In this document: one piece after another, positions 17,216-26,319 of the stretch
How positions within the stretch are numbered: the stretch's first letter is position 1
Layout: each line of letters opens with the position of its first letter
Source: Dyella japonica A8
GTDB taxonomy: Bacteria; Pseudomonadota; Gammaproteobacteria; Xanthomonadales; Rhodanobacteraceae
Reading direction: 5' to 3'
DNA: 64,000 nt
NCBI RefSeq assembly: GCF_000725385.1
Contig: NZ_CP008884.1
Coordinates: 2,232,001-2,296,000 of the forward strand
Program-made: the position numbers and the translations under genes
Notes under the pieces: model-generated
What the model saw: the letters and a program-made list of their open reading frames with translations, nothing else
Told to the model about the DNA's origin: nothing
Database searches by the model: none

Positions 17216-19258
17216 TCACGTCAACCGCTGCGGCTCCTGCAGGAAATTGCCCTGCACGAAATCCACGCCACAAGCGAACAGCAGCGACGTGCTCGCCGCA
17301 TCCTCCACCCACTCGGCAATCGTCTGTTTCTTCAGTTCGCGCGACTGGCGGCAGATCTCCGCCACCCTCCTCTGGCTCTCCTGCTGCTGGGGCAGGTCGG
17401 CCATGTAGCTGCGATCGATCTTCAGATAGTCCGCGCTGATGTGGTTGAGCAACTGGAAGGAGTTCAGGCCTGAGCCGAACTGCTCCAGCGCGAACTGGCC
17501 GCCGAGTTTCTGCCACGCCTGCACGAATTCCTGTGCGGGGCGCAGTGAGGTAACCACCTTGCTCTCGGTCATTTCCAGCACCAGCTGGCCGTGCTTGAGC
17601 GCAGCCTGGCGAAGGCGCTCGCCCAGCCAGGGCAGCAGTTCCTTGTCCTCCAGCGAGCCGGCGGTCAGCTTGACGAAGAACGTGGTCGGCGAGCCCATGC
17701 GGTCGCGCGCGCGCAGATGTTCGATGGTCTGGTTCAGCACCCAGCGGTCGATGGCTGGCGTCAGGTTGTGCTTTTCTGCGATGGGCATGAAGAAGCCCGG
17801 CAGCACCTCGCCCTGCGGGCCATTGAGGCGCAGCAGGATCTCGGAGAACTCGCCGTCGGCATCCTGCAGGCTGATGGTCTGCTGGTGATAGAGGACGAAG
17901 TCGTTCTGGGTGAGCGCCTGTTTGATCACGCTCAGCCAGTAACGCTCGCGTTCCTCGTCGGCCTTCTCGCGCGCAGCGGGGTCGTGCAGGTCGTTGCGGT
18001 TGCCGCCCTGGCTTTGCGCGTTGCGCAGCGCCTGGCTGGCCTGGTTGAGCAGCAGCTCGGTGTTGGCGTTGCGCTCGCCGAGCAGGCTGCCGCCGATGCT
18101 GGTGGTGATGGTGATGGAGCGCGAGCCGAGGTCGAAGATGCCCCCGGCGATAGCCTGCTGCAGGCCGGCGATCCACTGCTTGATGCCGTCGTCGTTGCGG
18201 GTGTGCAGCAGCACGCCCACGGTGTGCTCCGCCAGCAGGCCGGCGGTGTCGTGGGCGGTGAGTTGCCCCTCCACGCGATTGGCGAAGGCGGCCAGCAGCT
18301 CGTCAGCCTTGGACAGGCCGACGCCGGCCACGATGCTTTGCCAGTTGTCCGGCTCGATCAGCAGCAAGGCCTGGCCCTTGGTGCCCTGCGAGGCCGCGGC
18401 GACGGCTTCGTCGATGCATTCCAGCATGCGTGCGCGGTTGAACAGGCCGGTGACGGCGTCGCGCTGCAGCTGCTCGATGACGCCGGTGTCCACCTTCTGC
18501 CGGCGGAACACCACCTGCAGGCAGGGTTCGCCTTCGAACATGGCGTGGGCGAACTCAACGCCCGCCTTGAACGTGGTGGCGTCGGCCCGGCGCGCCTGCA
18601 GCTCGATCACGCCCGTGGGCTTCTCGCCCTTGGATAGTCCCTTGAGCGTGTTCTTGAATTCGTCGGCGTCGTTGGGGCCGATCATGTCAAGCACGGGCAG
18701 GCCAAGCAGGTCGTCGAAATCGGCATAGCCGAAGGTGTCGAGATAGGCCTGGTTGGCGCGCACGTGCATGCCTTCGTGCACATAGGCGATGGCGTCGGTG
18801 GACGAGTCCAGCAGCGCATCGCAGCGACGCTCCGACTCGCGCAGCGCCGCTTCCAGCCGGCGCACCTGGCGGCGCATGTTGAGCGAATCGAATTCCCGCT
18901 GGATCACCGCCATCAGCTGCTTGGGTTGCGGACGCAGCGCCACGCTGCGCGCGCCGTTGACGAACAGCTCGGTGATGGTCGCATTGTCCGCCTGGCTGAC
19001 CAGCGCGATGAGCGCCAGGTCGCGGCCATGCGCGTCAAGCATGCGCGACACTTCGCGCAGTTCGAGCGTGCCGACGGAGGGGTCGAACAGGACGATGTCG
19101 GGGCCCAGTTCGTCGAGGGCGGCGGTGATCTGTTCGGCGCTGGTGGCGCGTGCCGGCCGGACGGCTATGCCGCTGTTGCGCAGCAGGCTGATGATCTGTT
19201 CCGCGTCTTCGACTGACTTCTCGATGAAAAGGATCTTGATGACCTGGTCAGTTTTCAT
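17216..19258 (-). CDS. fimX: FimX-like protein: REC-PAS-degenerate GGDEF-EAL
   Basis: A 680-aa regulator with an N-terminal receiver-like domain (about 8-125; IVLFDPSVG), a PAS domain (about 145-260; DSSTDAIAYV), a GGDEF-type domain (about 270-420) whose signature is replaced by LAEHTVGVLL, and an EAL-type domain (about 435-675) with EILLRL in place of EVLLR/EALLR and EQFGSGLNSFQLL in place of the DDFGTG loop. Both enzyme domains therefore look inactive. Order and length fit FimX of Pseudomonas and Xanthomonas, a polar c-di-GMP receptor acting with PilZ and PilB on type IV pili. No pil genes are adjacent. It could instead be another degenerate GGDEF/EAL protein. Confidence 0.75.
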   Translation of the reverse strand: MKTDQVIKILFIEKSVEDAEQIISLLRNSGIAVRPARATSAEQITAALDELGPDIVLFDPSVGTLELREVSRMLDAHGRDLALIALVSQADNATITELFVNGARSVALRPQPKQLMAVIQREFDSLNMRRQVRRLEAALRESERRCDALLDSSTDAIAYVHEGMHVRANQAYLDTFGYADFDDLLGLPVLDMIGPNDADEFKNTLKGLSKGEKPTGVIELQARRADATTFKAGVEFAHAMFEGEPCLQVVFRRQKVDTGVIEQLQRDAVTGLFNRARMLECIDEAVAAASQGTKGQALLLIEPDNWQSIVAGVGLSKADELLAAFANRVEGQLTAHDTAGLLAEHTVGVLLHTRNDDGIKQWIAGLQQAIAGGIFDLGSRSITITTSIGGSLLGERNANTELLLNQASQALRNAQSQGGNRNDLHDPAAREKADEERERYWLSVIKQALTQNDFVLYHQQTISLQDADGEFSEILLRLNGPQGEVLPGFFMPIAEKHNLTPAIDRWVLNQTIEHLRARDRMGSPTTFFVKLTAGSLEDKELLPWLGERLRQAALKHGQLVLEMTESKVVTSLRPAQEFVQAWQKLGGQFALEQFGSGLNSFQLLNHISADYLKIDRSYMADLPQQQESQRRVAEICRQSRELKKQTIAEWVEDAASTSLLFACGVDFVQGNFLQEPQRLT

Positions 19259-19404
19259 GGGCTCGCTGGACTATCCGTGGTGCGCCGCTGCTGAACCTGA
19301 GATGACAGGAGGCGGGCCATCCGTGGTTTTTAGCGGATTCCGCCGGCGGCTGCCAGCAGAAATGTTCCGGGAGTGACGGAGCCCACAACTGTACCGTGGC
19401 TCTG

Positions 19405-20415
19405 TTACACCGGTCGCTTCGAGGGTTCGCCGCCGACTTCGCGGACCAGTCTGGGTACGAGGTAGCCGGGCAGGCGGTGCCGGACGGCTTCCACCAACGC
19501 CTGGGCGCGGGCGTCGTCGACCTCGAAATGCGCCGCGCCTTGCACGCGATCCAGCTGGTGCAGGTAGTAGGGCAGCACGCCAGCGGCGAACAGGCGCTCG
19601 GACAGGGCGGCCAACACGCCGGCATCGTCATTGATGCCGCGCAGGAGCACCGACTGGTTGAGCAGGGTGGCGCCGGCATCGCGCAGGCGGGCGCAGGCGG
19701 CATCCACGCTGGCATCGAACTCGTTGGCGTGGTTGGCGTGCAGCACCACCACCTTCTGCAGCGGCAGGGCGTCGAGCCAGCGGACGAAGGCGTCGTCGAT
19801 GCGCTCGGGCAGCACCACCGGCAGGCGCGTATGGATGCGCAGGCGGGTGACGTGGGGAATGTCGCCCAGGCCCTGGGTGAGCTCCTCCAGCTTGGCGGTG
19901 GTCAGCGAGAGCGGGTCGCCACCGGACAGGATCAGCTCGCGGATGGAGCTGTCCTGGCGCACGTGCTCCAGCGCCTTGCGCCACTGGCCCGCGGCGGCCA
20001 TTTCCTCGCCATAGGGAAAATGGCGGCGGAAGCAGTAACGGCAATTGATCGCGCAGCTGCCGCTGGCGATCAGCAGGGCCCGGCCCTCGTACTTGTGCAG
20101 CACGCCTTGGGCGGGGCGGGCCGCCAGGTCGCCCACCGCGTCCAGGCCGAAGCCCGGCACCACATCCTCTTCAGCCAGCTGGGGCAGGGCCTGCAGGAGC
20201 AGGGGATCCTGCGGGTCACCCTGGCGCATGCGCGCCACGAAGCCCCGCGGCACGCGCACGGCGAAACCGGCATCCCCCGGGGGAAGGCGGTCGGCCAGGT
20301 GCTCCAGCCCCACCAGGGCCAGCAGCTCGCACGGGTCCGTCACGGCCTCGCGCCAGAGCGCGCGCCAGTCGGGACCTGGCGGAGATAGGCGGGCGGCGTG
20401 GCTTGCGGTTATCAT
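19405..20415 (-). CDS. epmB: EF-P beta-lysylation protein EpmB (lysine 2,3-aminomutase family)
   Basis: A 336-aa radical-SAM enzyme that converts (S)-alpha-lysine to (R)-beta-lysine for attachment to EF-P. The CxxxCxxC cluster motif is clear (SCAINCRYCFRRHFPY), followed by LILSGGDPL for SAM and by PLP-binding parts; the short C terminus distinguishes EpmB from clostridial aminomutases. It is transcribed divergently from efp, 84 bp apart, whose product carries the target Lys34. The ligase gene epmA is not in the window. Confidence 0.93.
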   Translation of the reverse strand: MITASHAARLSPPGPDWRALWREAVTDPCELLALVGLEHLADRLPPGDAGFAVRVPRGFVARMRQGDPQDPLLLQALPQLAEEDVVPGFGLDAVGDLAARPAQGVLHKYEGRALLIASGSCAINCRYCFRRHFPYGEEMAAAGQWRKALEHVRQDSSIRELILSGGDPLSLTTAKLEELTQGLGDIPHVTRLRIHTRLPVVLPERIDDAFVRWLDALPLQKVVVLHANHANEFDASVDAACARLRDAGATLLNQSVLLRGINDDAGVLAALSERLFAAGVLPYYLHQLDRVQGAAHFEVDDARAQALVEAVRHRLPGYLVPRLVREVGGEPSKRPV

Positions 20416-20499
20416 AGTGGGTCTTGAATCGGGCCCTGGGGCCCGGTGAAAACCCTATTCTAGCCGCCTCCCCGCGGCATCACACCTGGAGTGCAGCAC

Positions 20500-21069
20500 A
20501 TGGCCACCGCCGGTCTCAACGACGTCAAGAAGGGTATGAAGATCCTTCACAACAATGACCCGTGGGTCATTACCGACGCCGACTTCATCAAGCCCGGCAA
20601 GGGTCAGGCGTTCACCCGCATCTTCATCCGCAACCTGAAGAACGGCCGCACCACCGAGCAGACCATGAAGTCCAGCGACTCCTTCGAGGTCGCCGACGTC
20701 GTCGATACCGATATGCAGTACCTGTACTCCGACGGCGAGTTCTGGCACTTCATGCACCAGGAAAGCTTCGAACAGCACCAGGCCAGCAAGGCCGGCATGG
20801 GTGATGCCGTGAAGTGGCTGAAGGGCGAGGAAGAGTGCGTGGTCACGCTGTTCAACGGCGAGATCATCACGGTGCAGGCGCCGAACTTCGTCGAACTGAA
20901 GATCACCGAAACCGATCCGGGCCTGCGTGGCGACACCTCGGGCGGCGGCGGCAAGCCGGCCACGCTGGAAACGGGCGCGGTGGTGCGCGTGCCGCTGTTC
21001 GTCAGCACCGACGAAGTGATCAAGGTCGACACCCGCACGGGCGAATACGTCAGCCGCGTCGGCAAGTGA
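20500..21069 (+). CDS. efp: elongation factor P
   Basis: A 189-aa three-domain translation factor that relieves stalling at polyproline. In [10 protein letters not shown] the modifiable residue falls exactly at Lys34, matching the E. coli beta-lysylation site, and epmB lies next door. ATG 20500 has GGAG 8 bp upstream; the GTG at 20491 overlaps that site and is rejected. A second, unmodified EF-P relative is encoded at 52.7 kb. Confidence 0.96.
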   Translation: MATAGLNDVKKGMKILHNNDPWVITDADFIKPGKGQAFTRIFIRNLKNGRTTEQTMKSSDSFEVADVVDTDMQYLYSDGEFWHFMHQESFEQHQASKAGMGDAVKWLKGEEECVVTLFNGEIITVQAPNFVELKITETDPGLRGDTSGGGGKPATLETGAVVRVPLFVSTDEVIKVDTRTGEYVSRVGK

Positions 21070-21070
21070 C

Positions 21071-21107
21071 GCATTGGCCCGCGCGCTTGCGCGCGGCTTG
21101 CCAATGC
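21071..21107 (+). terminator. hairpin after efp
   Basis: A GCATTGGC/GCCAATGC outer stem with a GCGCGC/GCGCGC inner stem starts 2 bp after the efp stop. No T-run follows. Probably an efp 3' end structure. Confidence 0.5.
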
Positions 21108-21218
21108 GTCATCCCGGCGAAGGCCGGGATCCAGTGAAATATGTTGTGCGAAGCACGCGAATTCTTCTTCGCACAACCCGATGCAAAGTCACTGGATTCC
21201 CGCCTCCGCCGGAATGAC
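21108..21218. repeat. REP family A inverted pair with nested palindrome
   Basis: The left REP (GTCATCCCGGCGAAGGCCGG, from 21108) and an inverted right REP (ending CGCCGGAATGAC at 21218) enclose an inner perfect palindrome GTTGTGCGAAG/CTTCGCACAAC (21143-21177). Confidence 0.85.
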
Positions 21219-21317
21219 GATCTAAAAATCGTCACGCCAGCAGGCAACCATGGGGCGGCCACCGCAAGGTGATCCGCCCCATGTCGTATCCAACACAAGA
21301 AAAAAGCGAGCCAACGG

Positions 21318-22658
21318 ATGAGCCAGAACGCCCCGCAAACCATCGACCTCCTGATCGAAGCGCGCTGGATCGTGCCGGTGGAGCCGCACGGTATCGTGCT
21401 TGAGCACCATGCTGTGGCCGTCGACAAGGGCGCCATCGTGGCGCTGCTGCCCCAGGCCGACGCGCGTGCCGCCTACGCGCCGCGTGAGCGCGTGGCGTTG
21501 GGCGAGCATGTGCTGATCCCCGGCCTCGTCAACACGCACACGCACAACCCGATGACCCTGCTGCGCGGCCTTGCCGACGATCTGCCGCTGATGGTGTGGC
21601 TGCAGAAGCACATCTGGCCGGTGGAGGGTCAGGTGATCGGGCCGGAGTTCGTGCGCGATGGCGTGGAGCTGGCGGTGGCCGAGATGATCCGCGGCGGCAC
21701 CACCTGCGCCAACGAGAACTACTTCTTCCCCGATGTCATTGGCGCCACCTATCGCCGCATGGGGTTCCGCGCCGTGGTTGGCCTGCCGGTGATCGAGTTC
21801 CCTACCGCCTGGGCGAAGACGCAGGACGAATATTTCGACCGTGCCATCGAAGTGCACGACAGCTTTCTCGGCGATGCACTGGTGAGCACCTCGTTCGCGC
21901 CGCATGCGCCGTACACCGTGTCGGACCAGAGCTTCGAGCGCATCCGCGTGCTGGCCGACCAGCTCGACATCCAGGTGCACCTGCACACACACGAAACCGC
22001 GCATGAAGTGGAAGAAGAGAAGGCCAAATCCGGCCTGCGTCCGTTCCAGCGCCTGCAGAAGCTGGGCCTGGTCAACGACCGCCTGATCGCCGTGCACATG
22101 ACCCAGCTCACCGATGCGGAAATCGAGGCCTGCGCGGAAGCCGGCGTTTCGGTGGTGCATTGCCCCGAGTCCAACCTCAAGCTGGCCTCGGGCTTCTGCC
22201 CGGCCGAAAAGCTGCGCAAGGCCGGCGTGAACGTCGCCATCGGTACCGACGGTTGCGCATCCAACAACGACCTGGACATGTTCGGCGAAATGCGCACCGC
22301 GGCGCTGCTGGCGAAGGCGGTGGCCGGCGATGCCGCTGCGTTCGACGCGGCTTACGCGCTGCGCGCGGCCACGCTCAACGGTGCGCGTGCCATGGGTCTG
22401 GAAGACCGCATCGGCTCCATCGAGGCGGGCAAGCAGGCCGACCTTGCCGCCGTGCGCCTGTCCGATCTGGAAACGCAGCCGCTGTTCCACATCGCGTCGC
22501 AGCTGGCGTATGCCACGGGTCGCCATCAGGTCACCGATGTGTGGATCAACGGCGTGCGCAAGCTGACCGGTCGCGTGCTGACCGATATCGACACCGATGC
22601 CGTGCTGGCCAAGACACACGCTTGGCGCGAGCGCATCGCGGCGATCGACGCGGGCTGA
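21318..22658 (+). CDS. mtaD: 5'-methylthioadenosine/S-adenosylhomocysteine deaminase-like amidohydrolase
   Basis: A 446-aa TRZ/ATZ-family metallo-deaminase. The metal motif HTH is at His74-His76 (LVNTHTHNPM), with a further His in QVHLHTHETAHE, the catalytic/metal HMTQL segment, and GTDGCASNNDLDMFGEM for the last aspartate. The family acts on MTA, SAH or related aminopurines; the exact substrate cannot be fixed from sequence. It heads a run mtaD-yciI-ubiG-gph-phytoene synthase-like, an arrangement that places SAM by-product removal beside a SAM-dependent methyltransferase. Confidence 0.85.
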   Translation: MSQNAPQTIDLLIEARWIVPVEPHGIVLEHHAVAVDKGAIVALLPQADARAAYAPRERVALGEHVLIPGLVNTHTHNPMTLLRGLADDLPLMVWLQKHIWPVEGQVIGPEFVRDGVELAVAEMIRGGTTCANENYFFPDVIGATYRRMGFRAVVGLPVIEFPTAWAKTQDEYFDRAIEVHDSFLGDALVSTSFAPHAPYTVSDQSFERIRVLADQLDIQVHLHTHETAHEVEEEKAKSGLRPFQRLQKLGLVNDRLIAVHMTQLTDAEIEACAEAGVSVVHCPESNLKLASGFCPAEKLRKAGVNVAIGTDGCASNNDLDMFGEMRTAALLAKAVAGDAAAFDAAYALRAATLNGARAMGLEDRIGSIEAGKQADLAAVRLSDLETQPLFHIASQLAYATGRHQVTDVWINGVRKLTGRVLTDIDTDAVLAKTHAWRERIAAIDAG

Positions 22659-22668
22659 GGACACCGAC

Positions 22669-22923
22669 ATGAACCGTTATCTCGTCATGGCCATGCGCCG
22701 CCCGGGCTTCGATCCGGCCGTCGTGCAGCCGCACAAGGATTTCCTGCAAGGCCTACGAGCGGGAGGCCGGCTGGAAATGTCCGGGGGCTTCAGTGACCAG
22801 TCCGGCGGTGCCTACCTCATGCTGGCTGCCGACATGAGCGAGGCGCTGTCCATCGCACACCAGGACCCGGCCCACATTAGTGGCGGCTGGGATATCACGG
22901 TCTACGAATGGAACGCGCGCTAA
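22669..22923 (+). CDS. YciI-like family protein
   Basis: An 84-aa ferredoxin-like alpha/beta protein (MNRYLVMAMRRPGFDP...PHKDFLQGLRAGGRLEMSGGF...GGAYLMLAADMSEALSI) of the YciI-like type. A conserved His (PHKDF) resembles the catalytic-looking His of that family; the function is unknown. It begins 10 bp after mtaD and ends 30 bp before ubiG, within the same run. Confidence 0.75.
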   Translation: MNRYLVMAMRRPGFDPAVVQPHKDFLQGLRAGGRLEMSGGFSDQSGGAYLMLAADMSEALSIAHQDPAHISGGWDITVYEWNAR

Positions 22924-22953
22924 GCTGCGCCCACGTTCCGAAGGATGCTTTCG

Positions 22954-23676
22954 ATGCAAGCCGCAACCAATGTCAGTCCCGAGGAAATCGCACGCTTCGG
23001 CAAGCTTGCCGCGCGCTGGTGGGATCCGGATGGCGAGTCCCGCCCGCTGCATGATCTCAATCCGGTCCGCGCTTCGTATGTGGCCGATCGCGTGAACCTG
23101 CGCGACGCGCGCGTGGCCGACGTCGGCTGCGGCGGCGGCCTGCTCAGCGAGGCGCTGGCCAAGGCGGGCGCACACGTGACCGGCATCGACCTGGGCGAGA
23201 AGGTGATCGAAATCGCACGCCTGCACATGCACGAGTCGCGACTGGAAAACCCGAGCCTCGATATCGACTACCGCGTGCAGTCGTCCGCCGAGCTGGCTGC
23301 CGCCGAACCGGAAAGCTTCGACGCCGTGTGCTGCATGGAGCTGATCGAGCACGTGCCCGATCCGGCCGCCCTGGTGGGCGATCTCGTCCGCATGGTGAAG
23401 CCGGGCGGCCTGGTGGTGATGTCCACGCTCAACCGCACGCCGGCAGCGTTCGGTGCCGCCATTCTTGGCGCCGAATACATCATGCGCATGCTGCCGCGTG
23501 GCACGCATCACTACGCGCAGTTCCTCAAGCCGTCGGAGCTGGGGCGCCTGATGCGCCACGCCGGGCTGGAAGTCGACGACGTCTCCGGTCTTGGCTACAA
23601 CCCGCTCAACCGCAAGGCGTGGCTGAGCCGCGTCACCGCCGTGAACTATCTGATCAGCGCACGAAAGCCCGCATGA
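22954..23676 (+). CDS. ubiG: ubiquinone biosynthesis O-methyltransferase UbiG
   Basis: A 240-aa SAM-dependent enzyme performing both O-methylations in ubiquinone synthesis. FGKLAARWWDPDGESRPLHDLNP is the UbiG N-terminal signature (quoted in part: ARWWDPDGE). Motif I is VADVGCGGGLLSEALA, and the HHYAQFLKPSEL and WLSRVTAVNYLI segments follow. Of two ATGs (22945, 22954) the second is chosen because GAAGGA then lies at correct spacing. Its stop overlaps the gph ATG. Confidence 0.94.
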   Translation: MQAATNVSPEEIARFGKLAARWWDPDGESRPLHDLNPVRASYVADRVNLRDARVADVGCGGGLLSEALAKAGAHVTGIDLGEKVIEIARLHMHESRLENPSLDIDYRVQSSAELAAAEPESFDAVCCMELIEHVPDPAALVGDLVRMVKPGGLVVMSTLNRTPAAFGAAILGAEYIMRMLPRGTHHYAQFLKPSELGRLMRHAGLEVDDVSGLGYNPLNRKAWLSRVTAVNYLISARKPA

Positions 23677-24344
23677 AGTCCTTTCCACAGAACGTCCAGG
23701 GCGTGCTGTTCGATCTTGACGGCACCTTGCTCGACAGTGCCCCCGATCTCTACGCCGCGTTGAAAACGCAGTGCGAGGAAATGCAGGTAGCGGTGCCGTC
23801 GTATGCGATGGTGCGCGAGGTGGTGTCGCGCGGTTCACGGGCCATCCTGCGTTGCGCTTTTCCCGATCTCGATGACGAGGCGCTGATGGAATACGTGCCG
23901 CGCTATCTGGAGCTTTACCAGGCCGTCATGGCCGAGCACACGCGCCCCTTCGATGGCATTGACGAGCTGCTTTCGTCGCTCGAAGCGCAGGGCATCGCCT
24001 GGGGCGTGGTCACCAACAAGCCCGGCTTTCTCACCGACGAACTGCTGGTGCGCATCGGCTGGATGTCACGTGCCGTCGCCGTCGTGTCGGGCGATACCCT
24101 GCCGGTGAAGAAGCCCGATCCGGCGCCGGTGTTGCTGGCGTGCGAGCGCGCCGGCCTCGATCCGTCGCGTTGCCTGTTCGTGGGTGACGACCGTCGTGAC
24201 GTGATGGCCGGTGCGGCCGCCGGCATGTACACCGTCGCCGTGCGTTGGGGTTACCTCGATGGCGGCGATCCGCACCAGTGGGGCGCGGACCTGGTGGTGG
24301 ATCACCCGGCCGATCTCACCAGCCGCCTGAAGGTGGCGGCATGA
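23673..24344 (+). CDS. gph: phosphoglycolate phosphatase (HAD family)
   Basis: A 223-aa HAD hydrolase that removes 2-phosphoglycolate or similar phosphates. Motif I is VLFDLDGTLLDSAPDL, motif II VVTNKPG, the conserved Lys lies in VKKPDPAPV, and motif IV is FVGDDRRDV. The position after ubiG is common in gammaproteobacteria, where the gene is often labelled gph or mupP-like; MupP (N-acetylmuramate-6-P phosphatase) is an alternative. It overlaps ubiG and the next gene by ATGA, so translation is coupled. Confidence 0.85.
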   Translation: MKSFPQNVQGVLFDLDGTLLDSAPDLYAALKTQCEEMQVAVPSYAMVREVVSRGSRAILRCAFPDLDDEALMEYVPRYLELYQAVMAEHTRPFDGIDELLSSLEAQGIAWGVVTNKPGFLTDELLVRIGWMSRAVAVVSGDTLPVKKPDPAPVLLACERAGLDPSRCLFVGDDRRDVMAGAAAGMYTVAVRWGYLDGGDPHQWGADLVVDHPADLTSRLKVAA

Positions 24345-25180
24345 GCGGCACGGCGCTGCAGAGCTATATCGACAAGTGGCTGGCCGTGCAGCCGCAGCAG
24401 CGCATCGCCCTGGCGTTCGTTGACCAGAACGCCTATCCCGGCCATATCGCGCTGGCAGCGCTTGAGCAGGAACTGCTCGGCGCGGCCTACGGCATCCGCG
24501 AGCCGCACGTGGCGGCCACCAAGCTCAACTGGTGGGCGGAAGAGTTGTCCGGCGCGGCGGCCAGTGGCGGTCGCCACCCGCTGACGCAGGTCCTGTTTGA
24601 CGACGATCGCGCCCATGCGATCCCGGCCGAGCACTGGGTCGCCCCGGTGCTGGCCGCCATGGGGCAGCTGGAAGAGGGCACGGCGGCCGACTTCCCGGCT
24701 CAACTCGCCGCCGGTTCGCTGCTGCATGGCGCCATCGCCGACCTGGAAACCACCTGGTGGTTTGGCGACAAGGCATCCAGCGAGCGCGCGACGCGCGTGG
24801 CGACCTTGTCTCACCTGTTGTATTCGCTGCTGCGACTGGAAGAAGACGCCGACCGCGACCGGCTGGCGCTGCCGATGTCGCGCCTGGCCAAGTTCGGGGT
24901 GAGCCGCAATGCATTACGCGAGGCGAGCGCCGCACGTAACGACGCCATCCGCGCCCAGCTGGACGACCTGCATCAGGCCTGGCGCGAGGCCGACAAACTG
25001 CCGGGGCCGTTGAGCGCCTTCCGTGGGCTGGAATCCCGGTTGGGCAAGGCCTTGGTGGCCAAGGCGCGCAAGGCTGCGGACCCGCTCGACGTGCTGCGCA
25101 AGGGGCAGGGGCGGCAGGGGCCTGGCGTGGCCTGGCAGGCCTGGCAGGCTGCCCGCGCTTGGCGCAGCAAGCTTGATTGA
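24341..25180 (+). CDS. squalene/phytoene synthase-like protein
   Basis: A 279-aa all-helical protein of the trans-isoprenyl diphosphate synthase class. The segment LLRLEEDADRDRLALPM aligns with the second Asp-rich motif (NxxRDxxED...GRxYLP). The N-terminal region (AYGIREPHVAATKLNWWAEEL) keeps the KLxWW-like part but has no first DxxxD motif, so catalysis is doubtful; NDUFAF6-type members show the same loss. It starts inside the gph stop (ATGA). Confidence 0.75.
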   Translation: MSGTALQSYIDKWLAVQPQQRIALAFVDQNAYPGHIALAALEQELLGAAYGIREPHVAATKLNWWAEELSGAAASGGRHPLTQVLFDDDRAHAIPAEHWVAPVLAAMGQLEEGTAADFPAQLAAGSLLHGAIADLETTWWFGDKASSERATRVATLSHLLYSLLRLEEDADRDRLALPMSRLAKFGVSRNALREASAARNDAIRAQLDDLHQAWREADKLPGPLSAFRGLESRLGKALVAKARKAADPLDVLRKGQGRQGPGVAWQAWQAARAWRSKLD

Positions 25181-25294
25181 ACGAGGCCGGGACGCAGCGT
25201 TTCCCCCACGCCACTATTGCGAGGCACCCCGGCTGCCCCAAGATTGAGGTCTCCCGCGCGCCCATGGCGCCAGCCGGATTCACAGGATTCACCC

Positions 25295-26248
25295 ATGTAC
25301 ACCGAGGAAAACACCGCCCGCCTGCTTCCTGACGTGGCAGTCCATGCCCAGCCGCACCTGGTTGGCGAACTGGATTGGGTCGGCATGGACGGCATCGAAG
25401 TGCCCGTCCGTTTCGACGCCGGCGATGGCGACGTGCAGCGTGCCAGTGCGCGCGTCGGCGCCTTCGTCAACCTGCGCCGTCCCGACAAGCGCGGCATCCA
25501 CATGTCGCGCCTGTACCTGCAGGTGGAGCAGGCGCTGAGTACGCAGACCTTGAGCACGGCAACCTTGCGCGACCTGCTGCGCGGTTTCCTGGACTCGCAC
25601 AAGGATCTCTCCGATCGCGCCTGCCTCAGCATCCGCTTTGAGCACCTGGTGCGCCGTCCCGCGCTGCGCAGCGCCAACAGCGGCTGGCGCTCGTACCCGG
25701 TGACCATCGAAGCGAGCATGATCGGCGAGGAGCTGCTGTTGGAGTTCGGCACGGAGATCGTCTATTCCTCCACCTGTCCCGCCTCCGCCGCGCTGTCGCG
25801 CCAGCTGATCCAGGACCAGTTCGCGAAGGACTTCGATGCTGGCAAAGCGGTCGAGCACGCTGCCGTGCTGGCCTGGCTGGGCAGCGAGAAGGGCATTGTG
25901 GCCACGCCGCATGCACAGCGCAGTGTCGCTCGTCTGCGCGTGCGTCCGGCGGAAGGCGCGGCGTTCAACCTCATCGACCTAATCGACGTCACCGAGCAGG
26001 CGCTGGGTACGCCGGTGCAGACTGCGGTGAAGCGCGAGGACGAACAGGCATTCGCGCTCGCCAATGGCGGCAACCTGATGTTCTGCGAGGATGCGGCCCG
26101 CCGCATCCAGAAGGCCCTGGACGCCGATAAGGCACTGAGCGATTTCCACATCCGCGTGGAGCACCAGGAAAGCCTGCACCCGCACGATGCCGTCGCGTAC
26201 GCCAGCAAGGGCGTCGAGGGCGGCTACGCAGGCAAGGGCTGCGCCTGA
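25295..26248 (+). CDS. folE2: GTP cyclohydrolase FolE2 (type IB)
   Basis: A 317-aa enzyme making dihydroneopterin triphosphate from GTP for folate. The family marks are KRGIHMSRLY, the catalytic/metal Cys in YSSTCPASAALSR, the ATPHAQRS segment, and the C-terminal IRVEHQESLHPHDAVAY. ATG 25295 gives a complete N terminus. FolE2 is the zinc-sparing form and is often Zur-regulated, but I see no Zur-like palindrome in the 114 bp upstream. Confidence 0.93.
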   Translation: MYTEENTARLLPDVAVHAQPHLVGELDWVGMDGIEVPVRFDAGDGDVQRASARVGAFVNLRRPDKRGIHMSRLYLQVEQALSTQTLSTATLRDLLRGFLDSHKDLSDRACLSIRFEHLVRRPALRSANSGWRSYPVTIEASMIGEELLLEFGTEIVYSSTCPASAALSRQLIQDQFAKDFDAGKAVEHAAVLAWLGSEKGIVATPHAQRSVARLRVRPAEGAAFNLIDLIDVTEQALGTPVQTAVKREDEQAFALANGGNLMFCEDAARRIQKALDADKALSDFHIRVEHQESLHPHDAVAYASKGVEGGYAGKGCA

Positions 26249-26277
26249 GCCCGTCCCCTATCGCCGCCTGCTAGCAT

Positions 26278-26305
26278 GATGAAAGCCCGTGACCGGGCTT
26301 TCATC
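26278..26305 (+). terminator. perfect 12-bp hairpin after folE2
   Basis: GATGAAAGCCCG (26278-26289) and CGGGCTTTCATC (26294-26305) pair around TGAC. No T-run follows, and the next gene starts 15 bp downstream. Confidence 0.6.
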
Positions 26306-26319
26306 GTCTGGAGATCCGC

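Noticed and set aside
25181..25294. Zur box upstream of folE2
   Set aside because: FolE2 is often Zur-regulated, but no AT-rich palindrome of that kind is present.
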